From: Meconema thalassinum
Taxonomy: Eukaryota; Arthropoda; Insecta; Orthoptera; Tettigoniidae
Assembly: GCA_946902985.2 (NCBI GenBank)
Contig: OX336388.2
Location: forward strand, 1,218,462,609-1,218,526,608
Direction: 5' to 3'
Length of the DNA stretch: 64,000 nt
The translations under genes and the position numbers were made by a program. Positions 45,701-56,800 of the stretch are shown piece after piece; position 1 is the first letter of the stretch, and each line of letters begins with the position of its first letter. The notes under the pieces were generated by a model. The model saw nothing but the letters and a program-made list of their open reading frames with translations, did no database searches and was not told the DNA's origin.

Positions 45701-47140
45701 GCCAGTCACTGTGCATAGTTGATGTGCGACAAGTGGCAGTACAGTATACCTGATCAGGCAATTGGTATCCGGGTTACAATAGCAATGGCATCCACATTCA
45801 CAGTTGTTCCAATTAAGACTTTTCTACCTCTGAAGGGACAAAGCTCCAGAGGCATTTCATAATAATAGCAAGTCTATGAATTCATCGCTACACGTCCAGA
45901 TATTACAACCCACCAAACAGCAAGGCATTTGGGAGGCGGAAGTTGAATACACGATTATCCGGGCCCTGCTTATAACTTATCACATTCCAAACAGTCACAA
46001 GCCTAATTTTTTGGCTCTATGTTAACCGTGGAAACTTGCAATTACATGTATAATTCTTTCAAGGTGTCACCATAGACATAATGATCATGATTTGTCAAAC
46101 CGGAAACAAAACTTCCTCATGGAGAACATCTGGGTGAAGCTTACGCTATCTACTGATAGGGGCAGATTACCTCGTAGTTCTGCCTCTTAAAACCTCAATA
46201 ACTACCTGACTGATAATAGCCTAACTACAGGGATGATCAGACACAAATCTACATCACAGATAAATGTGACTAAAATGGACAATACTGTACCTGGTTTATA
46301 CAAAGGATTTGTATAAAACTACTATCCATACGGTCATCCTAGGGAAATCTACGCAGGTGCCTATGCTGGTTAGATGTCGCCATCACAATTCAGAGCAGTA
46401 CACGACCTTCTTGCCAGCATGGTAATTCTGCAATCAAGTGACAGACTATTCAACATGAACAACAAGTGAAACAAAAGTTTGAGAAATGATGAGAATGTAG
46501 GCTACAAGTAGAGAATAAAGAGGATGTGCATCCTTCCCCTAAATATAATGCACACCATGAATCCCAATAGAAACACTCTACTGGTACTGTATGTGTTTCT
46601 CATTCATACGCGGGCAGATTTTCTAAACTTCTAGCCGATTGCTGGATTACGAGCAACACACATCACATCCATCATTACTTCTGAATTATTGAAGAGCTTA
46701 AGATCAGTTAACCTATACAGGATCTCATTATGTCTCTATTATTATAAACTTAGCACGACCTAAAAGAGAACTTAATTCACACACAATCAACCAACAATAA
46801 ACTGCCATTTTATCGACTGAAGCTACCATTACTTTCTGTAAATCATCAAATGTCGAGACGTAATAATTACCTTGATTTGCGAACTCCATAACACATGTAT
46901 CCAACGCCGTCCATGATCATGTTGCCATGGCAATATATAATTTTCCCAAGGACCAACAAAATAAACGGAAAGCCCCTAAAATCTAGTGACAAACAACATT
47001 GGAAACAAAAGTTACCGAGTTCGGGCCCAAACAAAAGAATAATTATTTAACGGACGGAGAAAGTGCTTGGAGTTTCTTAGGCCTGGTAAAGGCAAAGCTT
47101 ACAACATAGCCATACCATTGAACTTGATGTAATACTGGAA
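45701..47140. other. Gene-free stretch
   Basis: No gene seen. It contains the micro-retroposon at 46159-46208. Confidence 0.5.
46159..46208 (+). mobile_element. Micro-retroposon, copy 5 (about 50 bp)
   Basis: ggggcagattacctcgtagt, then tctgcctcttaaaacctcaataactacctg, between short duplications actgata (46152-46158 and 46209-46215). The duplication is shorter than in the other copies and could be partly eroded. Confidence 0.65.
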
Positions 47141-47225
47141 TGCCGACTGTATGGGAGCAAAGTGCGGTTTTTGGTGCGCCTAGTTATGCCTGGTAGTGCA
47201 CGTCAAGAAGGAGAGTTTGACGTAT
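47140..47225 (+). repeat. Direct repeat near THAP relic, copy 1
   Basis: tttttggtgcgcctagttat, gcctggtagtgcacgtcaag matches 48570-48640 (tttttggtgcgactagttac, gcctggtagtacacgtcaag) in the same orientation. The two copies bracket the SINE and THAP relic between them. Confidence 0.65.
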
Positions 47226-47717
47226 ACGAACGCAAGGATGATGTACGTACGTACAACGAGATACAATTAAAAGAGGTACTTTTGAACATTTAGGCGAACG
47301 GTAAACTAAACGGAACTTAAGCCGAAATACATATTTCAAAATATCATAGTAATTTGATACGTAAAATGGCTAGGAATATTCGCCAACATAAAATATTATT
47401 TTGCAGCCTGATTGTTCATCATTTTTATCCTTATTTTTATCCGCATACACAATAACTATAGGCCTACTGGCAAAAATTACAAGCCGTACGTACATTAAAA
47501 TAAAATAAAAATAAGGTTAGACAGGGAATGACTAAGAATAAAGAAAAAAAATATGGTAATTGGTACCGTATTCAACATTTTTATTAACATGAGGTAGCAT
47601 TCATATGCGTGTGAATATGCATAAGCCAACAACTAAACAATTACATAGATGCTTAGTGAACAAAAATACATACTTTATTTATACAAAACAACCACATGTT
47701 CAATATTCTTCAAAGCA

Positions 47718-47907
47718 ATAGGGCGAGGTGGCGCAGCGGTCAAGCTATTCGCCTCTCACCAAGGTGGACCGGGTTCGATTACCGGTCATTACATGTGAGA
47801 TTTTCGAAGTGAAATGCCATGCCCTGTGGTTCGGATTCCACGTGATATGGAGGTCCCTTTGCTCATGATCACAAGGTTAACGGTCACGTAAAACTACAAG
47901 CTTCTTT
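47718..47907 (+). mobile_element. tRNA-headed SINE (family 1), second copy
   Basis: About 190 bp with a perfect 12-bp duplication ttcttcaaagca (47706-47717 and 47908-47919). The head is gaggtggcgcagcggtcaag with B box gggttcgattaccggt. The body gtgagattttcgaagtgaaa, tgccatgccctgtggttcgg is nearly the same as 4167-4364. Confidence 0.92.
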
Positions 47908-48099
47908 TTCTTCAAAGCAGGTGGAAACTTAGACCTCACATAAGTCATACACCAAACGAACAGGGTCCTTAAGCCCAATTATTTTTATCGTCTCCACGAC
48001 TGACATCATAAAAGTATGCTGGAAAATGTGAAATTGTATGCCTATGCTGATGAAAAAAGTAACAGTAAATATTAGGCCTAGGTCTAGATACCGAACTTC

Positions 48100-48300
48100 A
48101 ACTTATACGTGTCGTTCAATAACTCTCGGTCTTTTCTTGGGTGGCTGAAGCAGATGCTGTGGGAAATTGAAAATTGCAGGTACTGCATCATCTTTAAGCA
48201 GAGGTTTGTTTCCATTTGATTGAAACAAGTAGCATGATTTAGAAAATTGCTCGCAGCTATAACCCTTTTCTTTAATACATCTGGACGTTTCCATGGAAAT
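48100..48300 (-). pseudogene. THAP-domain exon relic
   Basis: On the minus strand, the intronic end ...ttagtcacag is followed by a TTT CCA, giving FPWKRPDVLKKRVIAASNF (first THAP half after the FHR|FP intron). A frame change leads to CYLFQSNGNKPLLKDDAVPA, IFNFPQHL, containing the AVPxIF end of a THAP finger. The central LCSEHF block is damaged. The implied intron position and phase equal those of the 26.5-kb THAP fragment. It is likely part of a P-like element or a retained copy of a THAP gene. Confidence 0.65.
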
Positions 48301-48569
48301 CTGTGACTAATAACTTATAACCTATAATAGGGCCTACGTGTATTTGTCATATGCTATTTAGGCCTATTATGTCAAAATTTGATGTAAGACGTAGGCTATC
48401 CATTAACGCAGAATGGGCTACTTCATTACAAACCTCAATTCGAAAATAAAGTAGACCGTAAACCTACCGTATTATTGGAAAATACCATACATATAACGTT
48501 GCACAGAGGTACGCACGATCAAATAAATAAAACGAATCACGACATATCAGCTGACTTGCAACCTAGAGT

Positions 48570-48640
48570 TGAATGGTATGACAGTTTTTGGTGCGACTAG
48601 TTACGCCTGGTAGTACACGTCAAGGAGGTGAAGACCAGGA
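48570..48640 (+). repeat. Direct repeat near THAP relic, copy 2
   Basis: Partner of 47140-47225, about 1.4 kb downstream. Confidence 0.65.
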
Positions 48641-48739
48641 AGCAAGTTTTCAGCGATGGTTACCATGGGAGGAGTTGTTCCAGTAGTACCAGTATCTATA
48701 GTTCAATGAGCCATACCAATGTCCGATTTGCGTTCTATA

Positions 48740-49000
48740 ATTCGTTCGACGATACAGGATGACTGGCAAGTCACGTGGACTAACTATGCCAGAATTAAGG
48801 CCAAACACTATTTTGGGATACAACCGACTATTTTAAGCAAACTATGGTTTCAGGGAGGGAAATAAACACGACGACATATCATTACAATCATTCGTCTGCG
48901 TTTTAACCATGCATTAACACCGGTGTATTTATTCCGCATAAAACGACGTGATGATCCTCTGTGTTCGTGTTTACAAATGGAGGGTTCCTTAAATCATATT
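48740..49000 (+). pseudogene. LINE C-terminal (RNase H side) fragment, 5' part
   Basis: The frame IQDDWQVTWTNYARIKAKHY, then IITIIRLRFNHALTPVYLFR, DDPLCSCLQMEGSLNHI ends at the Gypsy insertion (49000). It continues in the same frame after the Gypsy right duplication at 56633 (LFQYPQYDYQRALML...). The WQ..W and RLRFxHxxxPxxLxRI...CxC...HI signature is typical of the C-terminal region of arthropod non-LTR retrotransposons with RNase H. Confidence 0.8.
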
Positions 49001-50257
49001 TGTAATATATGTACTGTTTGTGTATACTCCTTGTATATGATATTATTCATATGTATAAGTTGGTACTTGTGAATAAATGCTATGGGCCCGTGACGCAATC
49101 CCCCCTTCCCCTTCCCCTGGCTGATGAGGTGTCAGCCGACCTTTCGAGAAGCCACTTGACTATGTGTCTTGGCCAGGGGGATGACAGTTCATAGGGAGCG
49201 CGTGGGTCGGGGTAAGGCCCTGTACTGTTTGTTCTGCCAACCAATGAAGAATTAATTTTAGCACTAAGGTTCCGTAGTTGGCACTCATGAACGTTCACAT
49301 CAAACCGAATGGCGGAAGCGGGAATAGTCTGTTTTGATTGATTTTCCTCGTGGTGTTGTTGGTTGTTTTGATTTGTTCAGTATTTTCATTGTTTATTTGA
49401 ATTTAATTGAGAGTCAATCATGCCACTGCAAGGGAAGAAAAATTGCCAAGCACCGGGATGTAAGAATTATAATGATAGTTACTAGTAAGAACAATACGGC
49501 AATTTTCATCTTCCTGGTGTTGACCATGTGAAAAACTAGTGGGCAATATGGACTACTCGCGAATAAAAATATATAGAGAATAAATGTGTGCATTTCATCT
49601 CTTGTTTGTTTCCTTACCCATTCTCCTTTGCATTGCAATAAAATTTGTGGTTTAGGGCTACGGGGAGGGGTGGGTGGTTGCGGGCATGCTAGGCAAAAAG
49701 TGAGGTTATGGCAATGTAGTGTTGGACGATTTTCTTTATATTCATCGAATATCCCAACTATTCTGTAGAGTACGAGAGCATTTTTTTAATTAGCCTAGAG
49801 GTGAATTAAGCTCTAGAACGGCATAACTGTGTCTTTCGTGACAAATCCATTGCCAACATTGATATATATATCAACATGTATTCTTTTCCTATCTGGACGT
49901 ATATTTCAGCACCTAGCGAAAGGCGCAGTTATGTTTGAGTTATATTCATCAATAATCAATAACTCGTCGCAGAACATACTGTTCATTTACGTGTAATAAA
50001 GGCTACATTCATATGGCTTTTTACTTTTTATGTTGCCAGACTTGGCAGTACAATACATAGCCTCAGGCGGTGTTCTCTCTCGGAAATTCTATAACCAAAA
50101 GTGACGAATCTCTTATACTTACATGATCCTTGGTCTTGGCTGTGACTTGTCTCCCCCCCCCCCCACTGCCTCGCCTAGTCTAGCGTGCGGGCTGTAGTGT
50201 ACATAATATGGTCTACTTATTTATTCCCCTCGTGGAAAAGAAGTCTTGAACATCACA
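49001..50257 (+). repeat. Gypsy 5' LTR, interrupted
   Basis: LTR sequence at 49001-49173 and 50133-50257, with a 959-bp insert between. It also lacks about 17 bp (gatagaaacacactc region) present in the right LTR. Confidence 0.9.
49174..50132 (+). mobile_element. Insertion with 8-bp duplication and THAP-like fragment
   Basis: 959 bp between perfect 8-bp duplications gtcttggc (49166-49173 and 50133-50140). Ends read cagggggatgac and, inverted, caaggatcatgt, which is only a weak TIR. Near 49420-49570 it encodes MPLQGKKNCQAPGCKNYND, two stops, then YGNFHLPGVDHVKN. This resembles the start of a THAP finger (C..C.N, FHLP, W). An 8-bp duplication plus a THAP-like fragment suggests a P-superfamily insert; hAT is the alternative. 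Confidence 0.65.
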
Positions 50258-50351
50258 GTGGCGACGAGGAAATTGGGTGTTGATTTGGTTTTGTGCGTGT
50301 GTCGTACTAGGTTGACATGTGGCTTGCTAGCACTGTCTACCACGTGTATTT

Positions 50352-50886
50352 GTGTCCGCCATTACGCTGTTAATGTCGTTTTTGGAGGAAGAGGAAGTGT
50401 TTGATATTAGTGCCATTTTCAAATTTGGTGAAATTCCGATTATGTCTGGAATTATAGGCAATATCGGTGAATTTGACGCAGCTGAAGAACAGTGGGAGTC
50501 CTATATCGAAAGATTTGAACTATTTTTGCACTGTAATACAATTAGTGAGGAACTCAAGGTCAGTACTCTTTTGGCCGTTGTGGGCGTGAAAACTTTCAAG
50601 TTATTACGTGATCTGTGTACACCGGACAGTCCGTCATCTAAAACGTATGAGGTTTTAGTTAAACTTATTAAGGAACATTTATATCCAACACCCTCTGTTA
50701 TTGCCGAAAGGTATAAGTTTAGCCTTCGGAATCAGTTGGAGCATGAGTCTATTGCGCAGTATGTAGCGAGTTCGAAGCATTTATCGACTCACTGCGAATT
50801 TGGTACCAATCACAATGATTATCTCCGTGATCGTTTAGTCAGTGGGATACGGAGCGAATCTACGAAGCAGAGACTGTTGGGTGAAC
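50352..50886 (+). pseudogene. Gypsy gag, 5' part
   Basis: A frame from 50352 containing GNIGEFDAAEEQWESYIERF, ISEELKVSTLLAVVGVKTFK and HLYPTPSVIAERYKFSLRNQ, then LVSGIRSESTKQRLLGE. This is a classic Gypsy Gag capsid region (retrotransposon gag domain). A TIR element interrupts it at 50887. The frame resumes at 52488 as EHSLTFERTVSIISSIEAAE. The usable start could be MSGIIGNIGEFD at 50443; the upstream ATG is only the longest frame. Confidence 0.88.
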
Positions 50887-52484
50887 CAAGACCAACTACA
50901 ATCCTCAGACCTTAATGTAGAAAAAACATGGCGGCGATGGTTGCCCTACCAATAGCTAAGATCATGTCATCGGGCTTGTCACAGTTCGTGTAAATTATTA
51001 TTTGTACTCACCTAAGAGTATAAAAGATATCACAAGACGAGACTAGGTTCCGAAGAAATATGCATCAACAATTTAGACTTACCTGAATTAATTTATCTAT
51101 ATAGTGCTTTGGGGCTACATGACCGTGTTGTCGCAGCCCCTAAACTTAAGAACCAACCTATATAGTGCTGGCCTCGAATTATAGGTTTCTTCGTCTTCAT
51201 CCAAGGAGCAGCTACAATAGTCTCACTGTTTCTGTGGTTGAATAAGAAGCTTTTTGGCGAGTTATCACGATTTGTATTTAAGTTCAGTAATTATAGATTA
51301 ATATTATTAGCAAAAAATCAAACTGATTCTGAAGTAGGAGAGAAGAAAGTACCCGGTTACTGAAGTGCTGTACCAGGACATGCAGAGTATTTGTGTACAA
51401 AATCGGAATGAGAATAGTTGCCTGAAATAATCGAACCAACGCCATAGAGATACAATTCAATTAAGACCTCTCCTGGAATTGTCTAAAATCTCGGGTAAAA
51501 CATGACACAGAATTAGTTGATTGAAATATGCAAAGAAGTCGTCGTGTGGATATCAGAACATAATTATGGAGAATACTACACACAAGGGACATGATAATAT
51601 GTTACCATCTAACCTATTAAACATTCGCTGTTACCGCTAGGAATAATTGTACGCTGGAAATAGTTGATTTAGGAAAGTACTATAGGTTGGAAAGCACCAT
51701 CTCTCTCTTACGGAAATATCGCGGCACACCATCTCGCAATATAAGTACATAATTGGCAAGGTACTCACAACACTTTATTACACACATAATAATAAAAGAT
51801 AACTTGCAAACTGTAAGAATCACAAAAGTATGAATACAATGAGTTCACTGTTTGGCACAGGGGGAACATCTTCATTAACCAATAAAACAGAAGTTCACTG
51901 TATTATTTGGCGTGTATACAAGGCAGTGTAGAACATCCGCCAGACTAGTAAGGGTTCATGGAGGCACATATTGCTGAACGTTCAAGATAACGTCAACGGT
52001 TTGGTCTAGCCGTAGATGCTCATTGCGTTTTCTCTTTACGTACTTAAGTTCGACACTATCTTCTGAACTGTACTAAGCTATTATTATATTGTCACTAACT
52101 AGCAAATCATTGCGGTGTATATTCTTGAAACACTTCTATTAATGCTTTAGTCTTCGGTACTTCAACATCTGAAGTAAGTGACACAATGCCATCGGCCGAT
52201 TGAACAATCATCACAGAAACGAACTAGTCCATAATAAGCGTATTATCACATATTTACATACGATTGCAGTACATTAACGCGAACTGGATTTTACAGACAT
52301 ACACAAGACACTAAAAATTACAGATGAGCGATACTTTATCCCAACCTTCATCAAACGAAGCTAATCAAAGCTAATATTGTATCCCAGCAACGAATGTAAA
52401 CAAACAAAATGCCGGGGCTTCAGCATACGCCATTTTCACACTTTCGAGACCTGCATTAAGGTCTGAGTATTGTAGTTGGTCTTG
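50887..52484. mobile_element. TIR element in Gypsy gag (1.6 kb, non-coding)
   Basis: 31-bp inverted ends (caagaccaactacaat.ctcagaccttaatg at 50887-50917 and 52454-52484, one mismatch). The flanks ggtgaac (50880-50886 and 52485-52491) give a 7-bp duplication. With a one-base shift in the TIR edge it could be read as 5 bp. No transposase was recognised inside. A micro-retroposon lies at 51109-51157. Confidence 0.88.
51109..51157 (+). mobile_element. Micro-retroposon, copy 6 (49 bp, GGGGC/GCCCC hairpin)
   Basis: ttggggctacatgaccgtgt, tgtcgcagcccctaaactta, agaaccaac between perfect 12-bp duplications ctatatagtgct (51097-51108 and 51158-51169). GGGGC can pair with GCCCC to close a hairpin. The same module is the 3' end of the tRNA-Pro-like SINE at 62.4 kb. 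Confidence 0.9.
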
Positions 52485-52487
52485 GGT

Positions 52488-52921
52488 GAACATTCCTTAA
52501 CATTCGAGAGGACGGTCTCGATTATTTCGTCCATAGAAGCAGCTGAGAAGATGCAGCGTCACTCATGCCTGGAGGTGGAGACAAGCTACACCGCATGACG
52601 TCATCAGCTCCCTGTTCCTGGCGGTCCGGTACGTCATCTGTGAGAGGGAAGAAGACAAGGGGCGTGGCTGTTCCATCCTCCAGCGGCGGATCTCTCCAGC
52701 GCTGCCAACCTACACCAGGACAACGGAGCAGTCCCCAGCAGAAGTGTTCAGTGCAATGTTATTGCTGTGGCGTGTTTGGCCACAAGAGTAGTGAGTGCCG
52801 TTTGCGCGGATGCGTGTGTTATGTTTGTGGAAAAAGAAACCACATTAGCAACATGTGTAAGGCGAGGATGCGTGGTAAGTTCAATCAATCTCCTAGAAAT
52901 AAAAAACAGAAGTGTGCATAA
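52488..52921 (+). pseudogene. Gypsy gag, 3' part with zinc knuckles
   Basis: After the TIR insertion the gag frame continues EHSLTFERTVSIISSIEAAE and stops at 52598. A shifted frame (52565-52921) carries two CCHC knuckles: CYCCGVFGHKSSEC and CYVCGKRNHISNMC. This is the nucleocapsid part that would bind element RNA. The frame change may be a lesion. Confidence 0.85.
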
Positions 52922-53462
52922 TTTTGTAGGCCAAGTTGACATTGAATCTGAAAACATATTAACTGATGTTCCTAACCTATTTACTATGCATGAAAGCCAC
53001 CCTATTAACCGTTTAAGTACTATTGAACCATTTAAAACTAGTGTACTGGTTGAAAACAGACCTGTAACCTTTGAAATTGATACTGGTGCCTCAGTCAGTG
53101 TGGTTAATGAAAAGTTTTATTGGCAAAATTTTAAGAATGTCAAGTTACAGCCTACAAGTCTACGCTTAAGTTCATACATTAATGCTCCTATTGAGCTGGT
53201 TGGAGTAATGACTGTAAATGTTAATTACAGAGGCATTGCTAAACATCTGGAATTGTATGTAATTAAAAATGGAGCTAATCCCTTAATAGGTCGAGACTGG
53301 ATCATGGCATTAAATGTTCAGATTTCACCTGCAACGGATGAGCAGTTATTTGCCAGTGAAGTTGTTGGCAATGAATCTAGTATGCCTAGTGATAACGTTA
53401 AACCAGAATTGATACTTAAAGAGGTAGTTAAAAATACCCTGAGGTGTTTACTGACAAACTAG
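52895..53462 (+). pseudogene. Gypsy protease region
   Basis: The frame overlaps the end of gag and runs NFVGQVDIESENILTDVPNL, then SVLVENRPVTFEIDTGASVS (catalytic DTG), then NPLIGRDWIMALNV, typical of Gypsy retropepsin. It ends at 53462, where the frame must shift into the RT ORF. Confidence 0.85.
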
Positions 53463-55057
53463 GTCAGTGTACGGTTGAACTGGTTAAGCTAGTTATGAAA
53501 GAGAATAGTGTACCTAAGTACTTTAGGCCTAGACCATTACCCTATACTTTGAAAGCTAAGGTTGAAAAGGAACTTGAACGGTTAGTTGAAGCCGATGTAT
53601 TGTATCCAGTTGAAAGTTCAGAGTATGGGTCGCCTATAGTACCTGTTCTAAAGAAAGATGGTAGTATTCTCATTTGTGGTGACTTTAAGGTTACTATTAA
53701 CCCGCAGTTAGTTGTAGATCGTTACCCTATACCCAGAGTTGAGGATCTCTTTGCTGAACTACAGAAAGGGGAATCATTTAGTAAAATTGATTTGACCCAA
53801 GCTTACATGCAGTTAAGACTGGATGAGACCTCACAAAAATTGTGTACTATCAGCACGCATAAGGGTTGTTTTGATTTTAAGCGTATGCCTTATGGTATTT
53901 CTAGTGCTGTGGGTATCTTTCAGAGGGTTATCGAGCAGGCTTTACAAGGTTTACCTGGTGTGAAGGTTTTTCTTGATGACATCATTGTCAGTGGACCAGA
54001 TACTAAAACTCACTTAAGCGGGTTTGAAGGAGTGTTTGACAGACTAAAACAATATGGTTTTACAGTTAGGCAGAATAAGTGTCAGCTTTTTGTACCTAAG
54101 TTAGAATTTTTGGGTTTCACTATAGACAAGAATGGTCTTCACACTTCGGAAGCTAAGGTAAAAGCCATTGTAGATGCGCCTGTTCCTAAGAATGTGACTG
54201 AAACTAAATCTTTTTGGGATTAGTAAATTATTATGGCAGGTTTGTGCTTAACCTGTCTACGGTGTTAACACCTTTGTATAACCTGTTAAAAAAAAGATTC
54301 TGACTTTGTATTTGATCACACATGCATGCAAGCATTTAAGGATATTAAGAAGCGTTTGTCTTCAGCCCCAATACTAGCACATTACGACCCAGATGCTCCC
54401 ATAGTGTTAACTGTTGATGCGTCTAGTTATGGGTTAGGCTGTGTTCTAAGCATAATTACTAAAGAAGGTATAGAAAGACCAGTGAGCTATGCCTCACGAA
54501 CACTTAACTCAGCAGAATCTCATTATTCTCAAATTGATAAGGAAGCAACAGCGATTGTTTATGGTGTGAGGAAGTTTCACCAATATCTGTATGGCAGACA
54601 CTTTACCTTGAAATGTGATCACAAGCCATTATTGAGTATTTTTGACCCCAAAAAGGGGTTGCCTGTGTTTGCAACAAGCAGATTGCAGAGATATACATTA
54701 TTTTTGTCTGGTTATGATTTTGATATCAAGTATGTAAATTCCCATGATAATGTAGCTGATGCACTATCTAGATTGCCTTTGCAAGTTCCTGATGTGGAAA
54801 CTACTTCCGATCTGTCACCCCTAGGTACATATTTAAATTTTATTCATGAGAGTTCAGTACCTATTTCTTGTGAACAAGTCCGAGTGGAAACTCAGAACGA
54901 TCCACTTTTGAAACGAGTTTATGGCTACGTAATGTATGGATGGCCAACTTATTTGTCTCCTTCTGACCATGATTTATCACCGTTTTTTCAAAGGAGGAAG
55001 GAAATAGCTGTTGAACAAGGTATTTTAATGTGGAGTTACAAGGTAATAATTCCTTGA
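53444..55057 (+). pseudogene. Gypsy reverse transcriptase and RNase H
   Basis: RT (53444-54223): VPKYFRPRPLPYTLKAKVEK, YGSPIVPVLKKDGSILICGD, FSKIDLTQAYMQLRLDE, FKRMPYGISSAVGIFQRVIE, and VKVFLDDIIVSG, the FLDD catalytic box. A stop near 54221 and a short frame break (54224-54325) separate it from RNase H (54326-55057). That part reads PIVLTVDASSYGLGCVLSI, RPVSYASRTLNSAESHYSQI, DKEATAIVYGVRKFHQYLYG and NVADALSRLPL. It converts element RNA into DNA in the particle. It is only lightly damaged. Confidence 0.92.
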
Positions 55058-56218
55058 AGTTTACGTAACTGTGTTTTGAGAGATCTCCATGCTAGTCATT
55101 TAGGCATGGTTAAAATGAAATCTGTAGCGAGAGCTTATTTTTGGTGGCCTAATATTGATTAGGAAATAGAAAACCTTGCCAACAGCTGTTCTTACTGCCT
55201 ATTGGAGAGATGTAATCCACCCGAAAGTGAACTACATCATTGGCATTATCCTGATAAACCGTGGGAAAGACTACATCTTGATTATTTGGGGCCATTTAAA
55301 GGAAAATGTACCTAATAATTGTAGATGCTCATTCTTAGTGGTTAGAAGTATTTGAGACTAGTTCCACTTCTGCACACTTAGCTATTGTTAATGTACGCCA
55401 TCTTTTTGCCCGTTTTGGTTTACCTGTGTCAGTCCATAGTGATAATGGACCTCCATTTAATTCGGCAGAGTTTAACGAATTTTTGGTTAAGAATGGTATT
55501 AAACATACTTTTTCACCTCCCTACCACCCTCAGAGCAATGGTCAGGCTGAAAACTCAGTCAAGTAGGCTAAAATTAAACTGAAATGTGCTTTTAGAGATA
55601 ATGTTAGAGATGTTTCAGTAGCTTTGGATAGAATATTGTTCGATTATCGCAATTCCGTACATACCACTACTAATGAGGCCCCAGCCAAACTAATGTTCAA
55701 TAGATCACTAAGAACCAGATTTGATATTTTACGACCAAGCGTCAGGAGGGTAGTGGAGGCTAAGCAGGATACGCAGAAAGCTTATGCCAAGGGTAGTAAA
55801 TCACGTGTCTTAATCAATCCGTACTAATTAGAGATTATAGATCAGAAGGTAAATGGATTGAGGGTACTTGATTAAACAACTAAGTACTACCATGTATCTA
55901 GTCAGAATAGGATCTGGTATTATTTGGAAGAGGCATATTGATCAACTTATTGCTATTGATGCTCAGGTGAGCGAGCCGGCTAAGGAGTGCTCAGGTCAAT
56001 CAGCTGAAAGTTTATCATCTCAGTCAGCTGAGCAGGTTGATGTACGTTCAGAATTGACAGCTTCACCATCAGCTGTTTGTACTAGACAGTCTATTGCTAG
56101 ACAGCCAACTCCTACATCGAGTCTGGTTAGCCAACCTATTATTAGTTCTCCTGCAGGGCGTTCTCAGAGATGTTACCCTGTACGCGAGAGGAAACCTTTT
56201 GAACGTCTGGATTTGTGA
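55058..56218 (+). pseudogene. Gypsy integrase and C-terminal tail, damaged
   Basis: The zinc-binding part is DLHASHLGMVKMKSVARAYF, WWPNID, a TAG stop at about 55159, then CSYCLLERC. The core has ERLHLDYLGPFKG (first Asp), then stops and a frameshift near 55310-55400. After that SDNGPPFNS-type sequence and a YHPQSNGQAEN-type block are readable in shifted frames (55437-55560). The C-terminal piece ILFDYRNSVHTTTNEAPAKL, MFNRSLRTRFD is at 55624-55827. A last frame (55868-56218) gives MYLVRIGSGIIWKRHIDQLI and a Ser/Gln-rich tail. It is the most decayed part of the element. Confidence 0.88.
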
Positions 56219-56325
56219 TTTGATTTGTGATTATTTATTTGTAAAAAAAAATGTTCTTGGTTGTAAGTTGATTATTTATTGATTGATTCTTCTTTTGTTT
56301 ATGTTTGTTATTTAAGAGGGAGGAG

Positions 56326-56627
56326 TGTAATATATGTACTGTTTGTGTATACTCCTTGTATATGATATTATTCATATGTATAAGTTGGTACTTGTGAATA
56401 AATGCTATGGGCCCGTGACGCAATTTCCCCTTCCCCTTCCCCTGGCTGATGAGGTGTCAGCCGACCTTTCGAGAAGCCACTTGACTGAGATAGAAACACA
56501 CTCGTGTCTTGGCTGTGACTTGTCTTCCCCCCCCACTGTCTCGCCTAGTCTAGCGTGCGGGCTGTAGTGTACATAATATGGTCTACTTATTTATTTCCCT
56601 CGTGGAAAAGACGTCTCGGACATCACA
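56326..56627 (+). repeat. Gypsy 3' LTR
   Basis: 302 bp, complete and uninterrupted, so it gives the true LTR sequence. It is followed by the atatt duplication. Confidence 0.95.
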
Positions 56628-56632
56628 ATATT

Positions 56633-56800
56633 CTCTTTCAATATCCACAATATGACTATCAACGTGCCTTAATGTTGCGAGCTTTATATGATTTAGTTTA
56701 TGCACTTCCTTTAAATGTTGCCACATTAGTACATTCGCCTACAATTCCACTGGTTAGTAACATCGTAACATTTTTCGACAATATTGATTTAAAGATTTGA
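56633..56800 (+). pseudogene. LINE C-terminal fragment, 3' part after Gypsy
   Basis: LFQYPQYDYQRALMLRALYD, LVYALPLNVATLVHSPTIPL and VTFFDNIDLKI, then a stop at 56800. The frame joins exactly onto 48740-49000 once Gypsy and one copy of atatt are removed (codons aat cat att | ctc ttt caa). Confidence 0.85.

Larger units (their letters stand above)
49001..56627 (+). mobile_element. Gypsy-type LTR retrotransposon, twice interrupted
   Basis: LTRs begin tgtaatatatgtactgtttg and end ...catcaca. The right LTR is 56326-56627 (302 bp). The left LTR is 49001-50257, enlarged by a 959-bp insertion. The 5-bp duplication is atatt (48996-49000 and 56628-56632), confirmed because removing the element restores a LINE reading frame. 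The primer site tggcgacgagg (from 50259) resembles a Ser-tRNA 3' end, and the purine tract aagagggaggag precedes the right LTR. It encodes Gag, protease, RT, RNase H and integrase parts; I see no envelope-like ORF. Confidence 0.95.

Noticed and set aside
53444..56218. Envelope gene for an infectious Gypsy-type element
   Set aside because: After integrase only a Ser/Gln-rich tail remains before the purine tract; there is no signal peptide or membrane segment.
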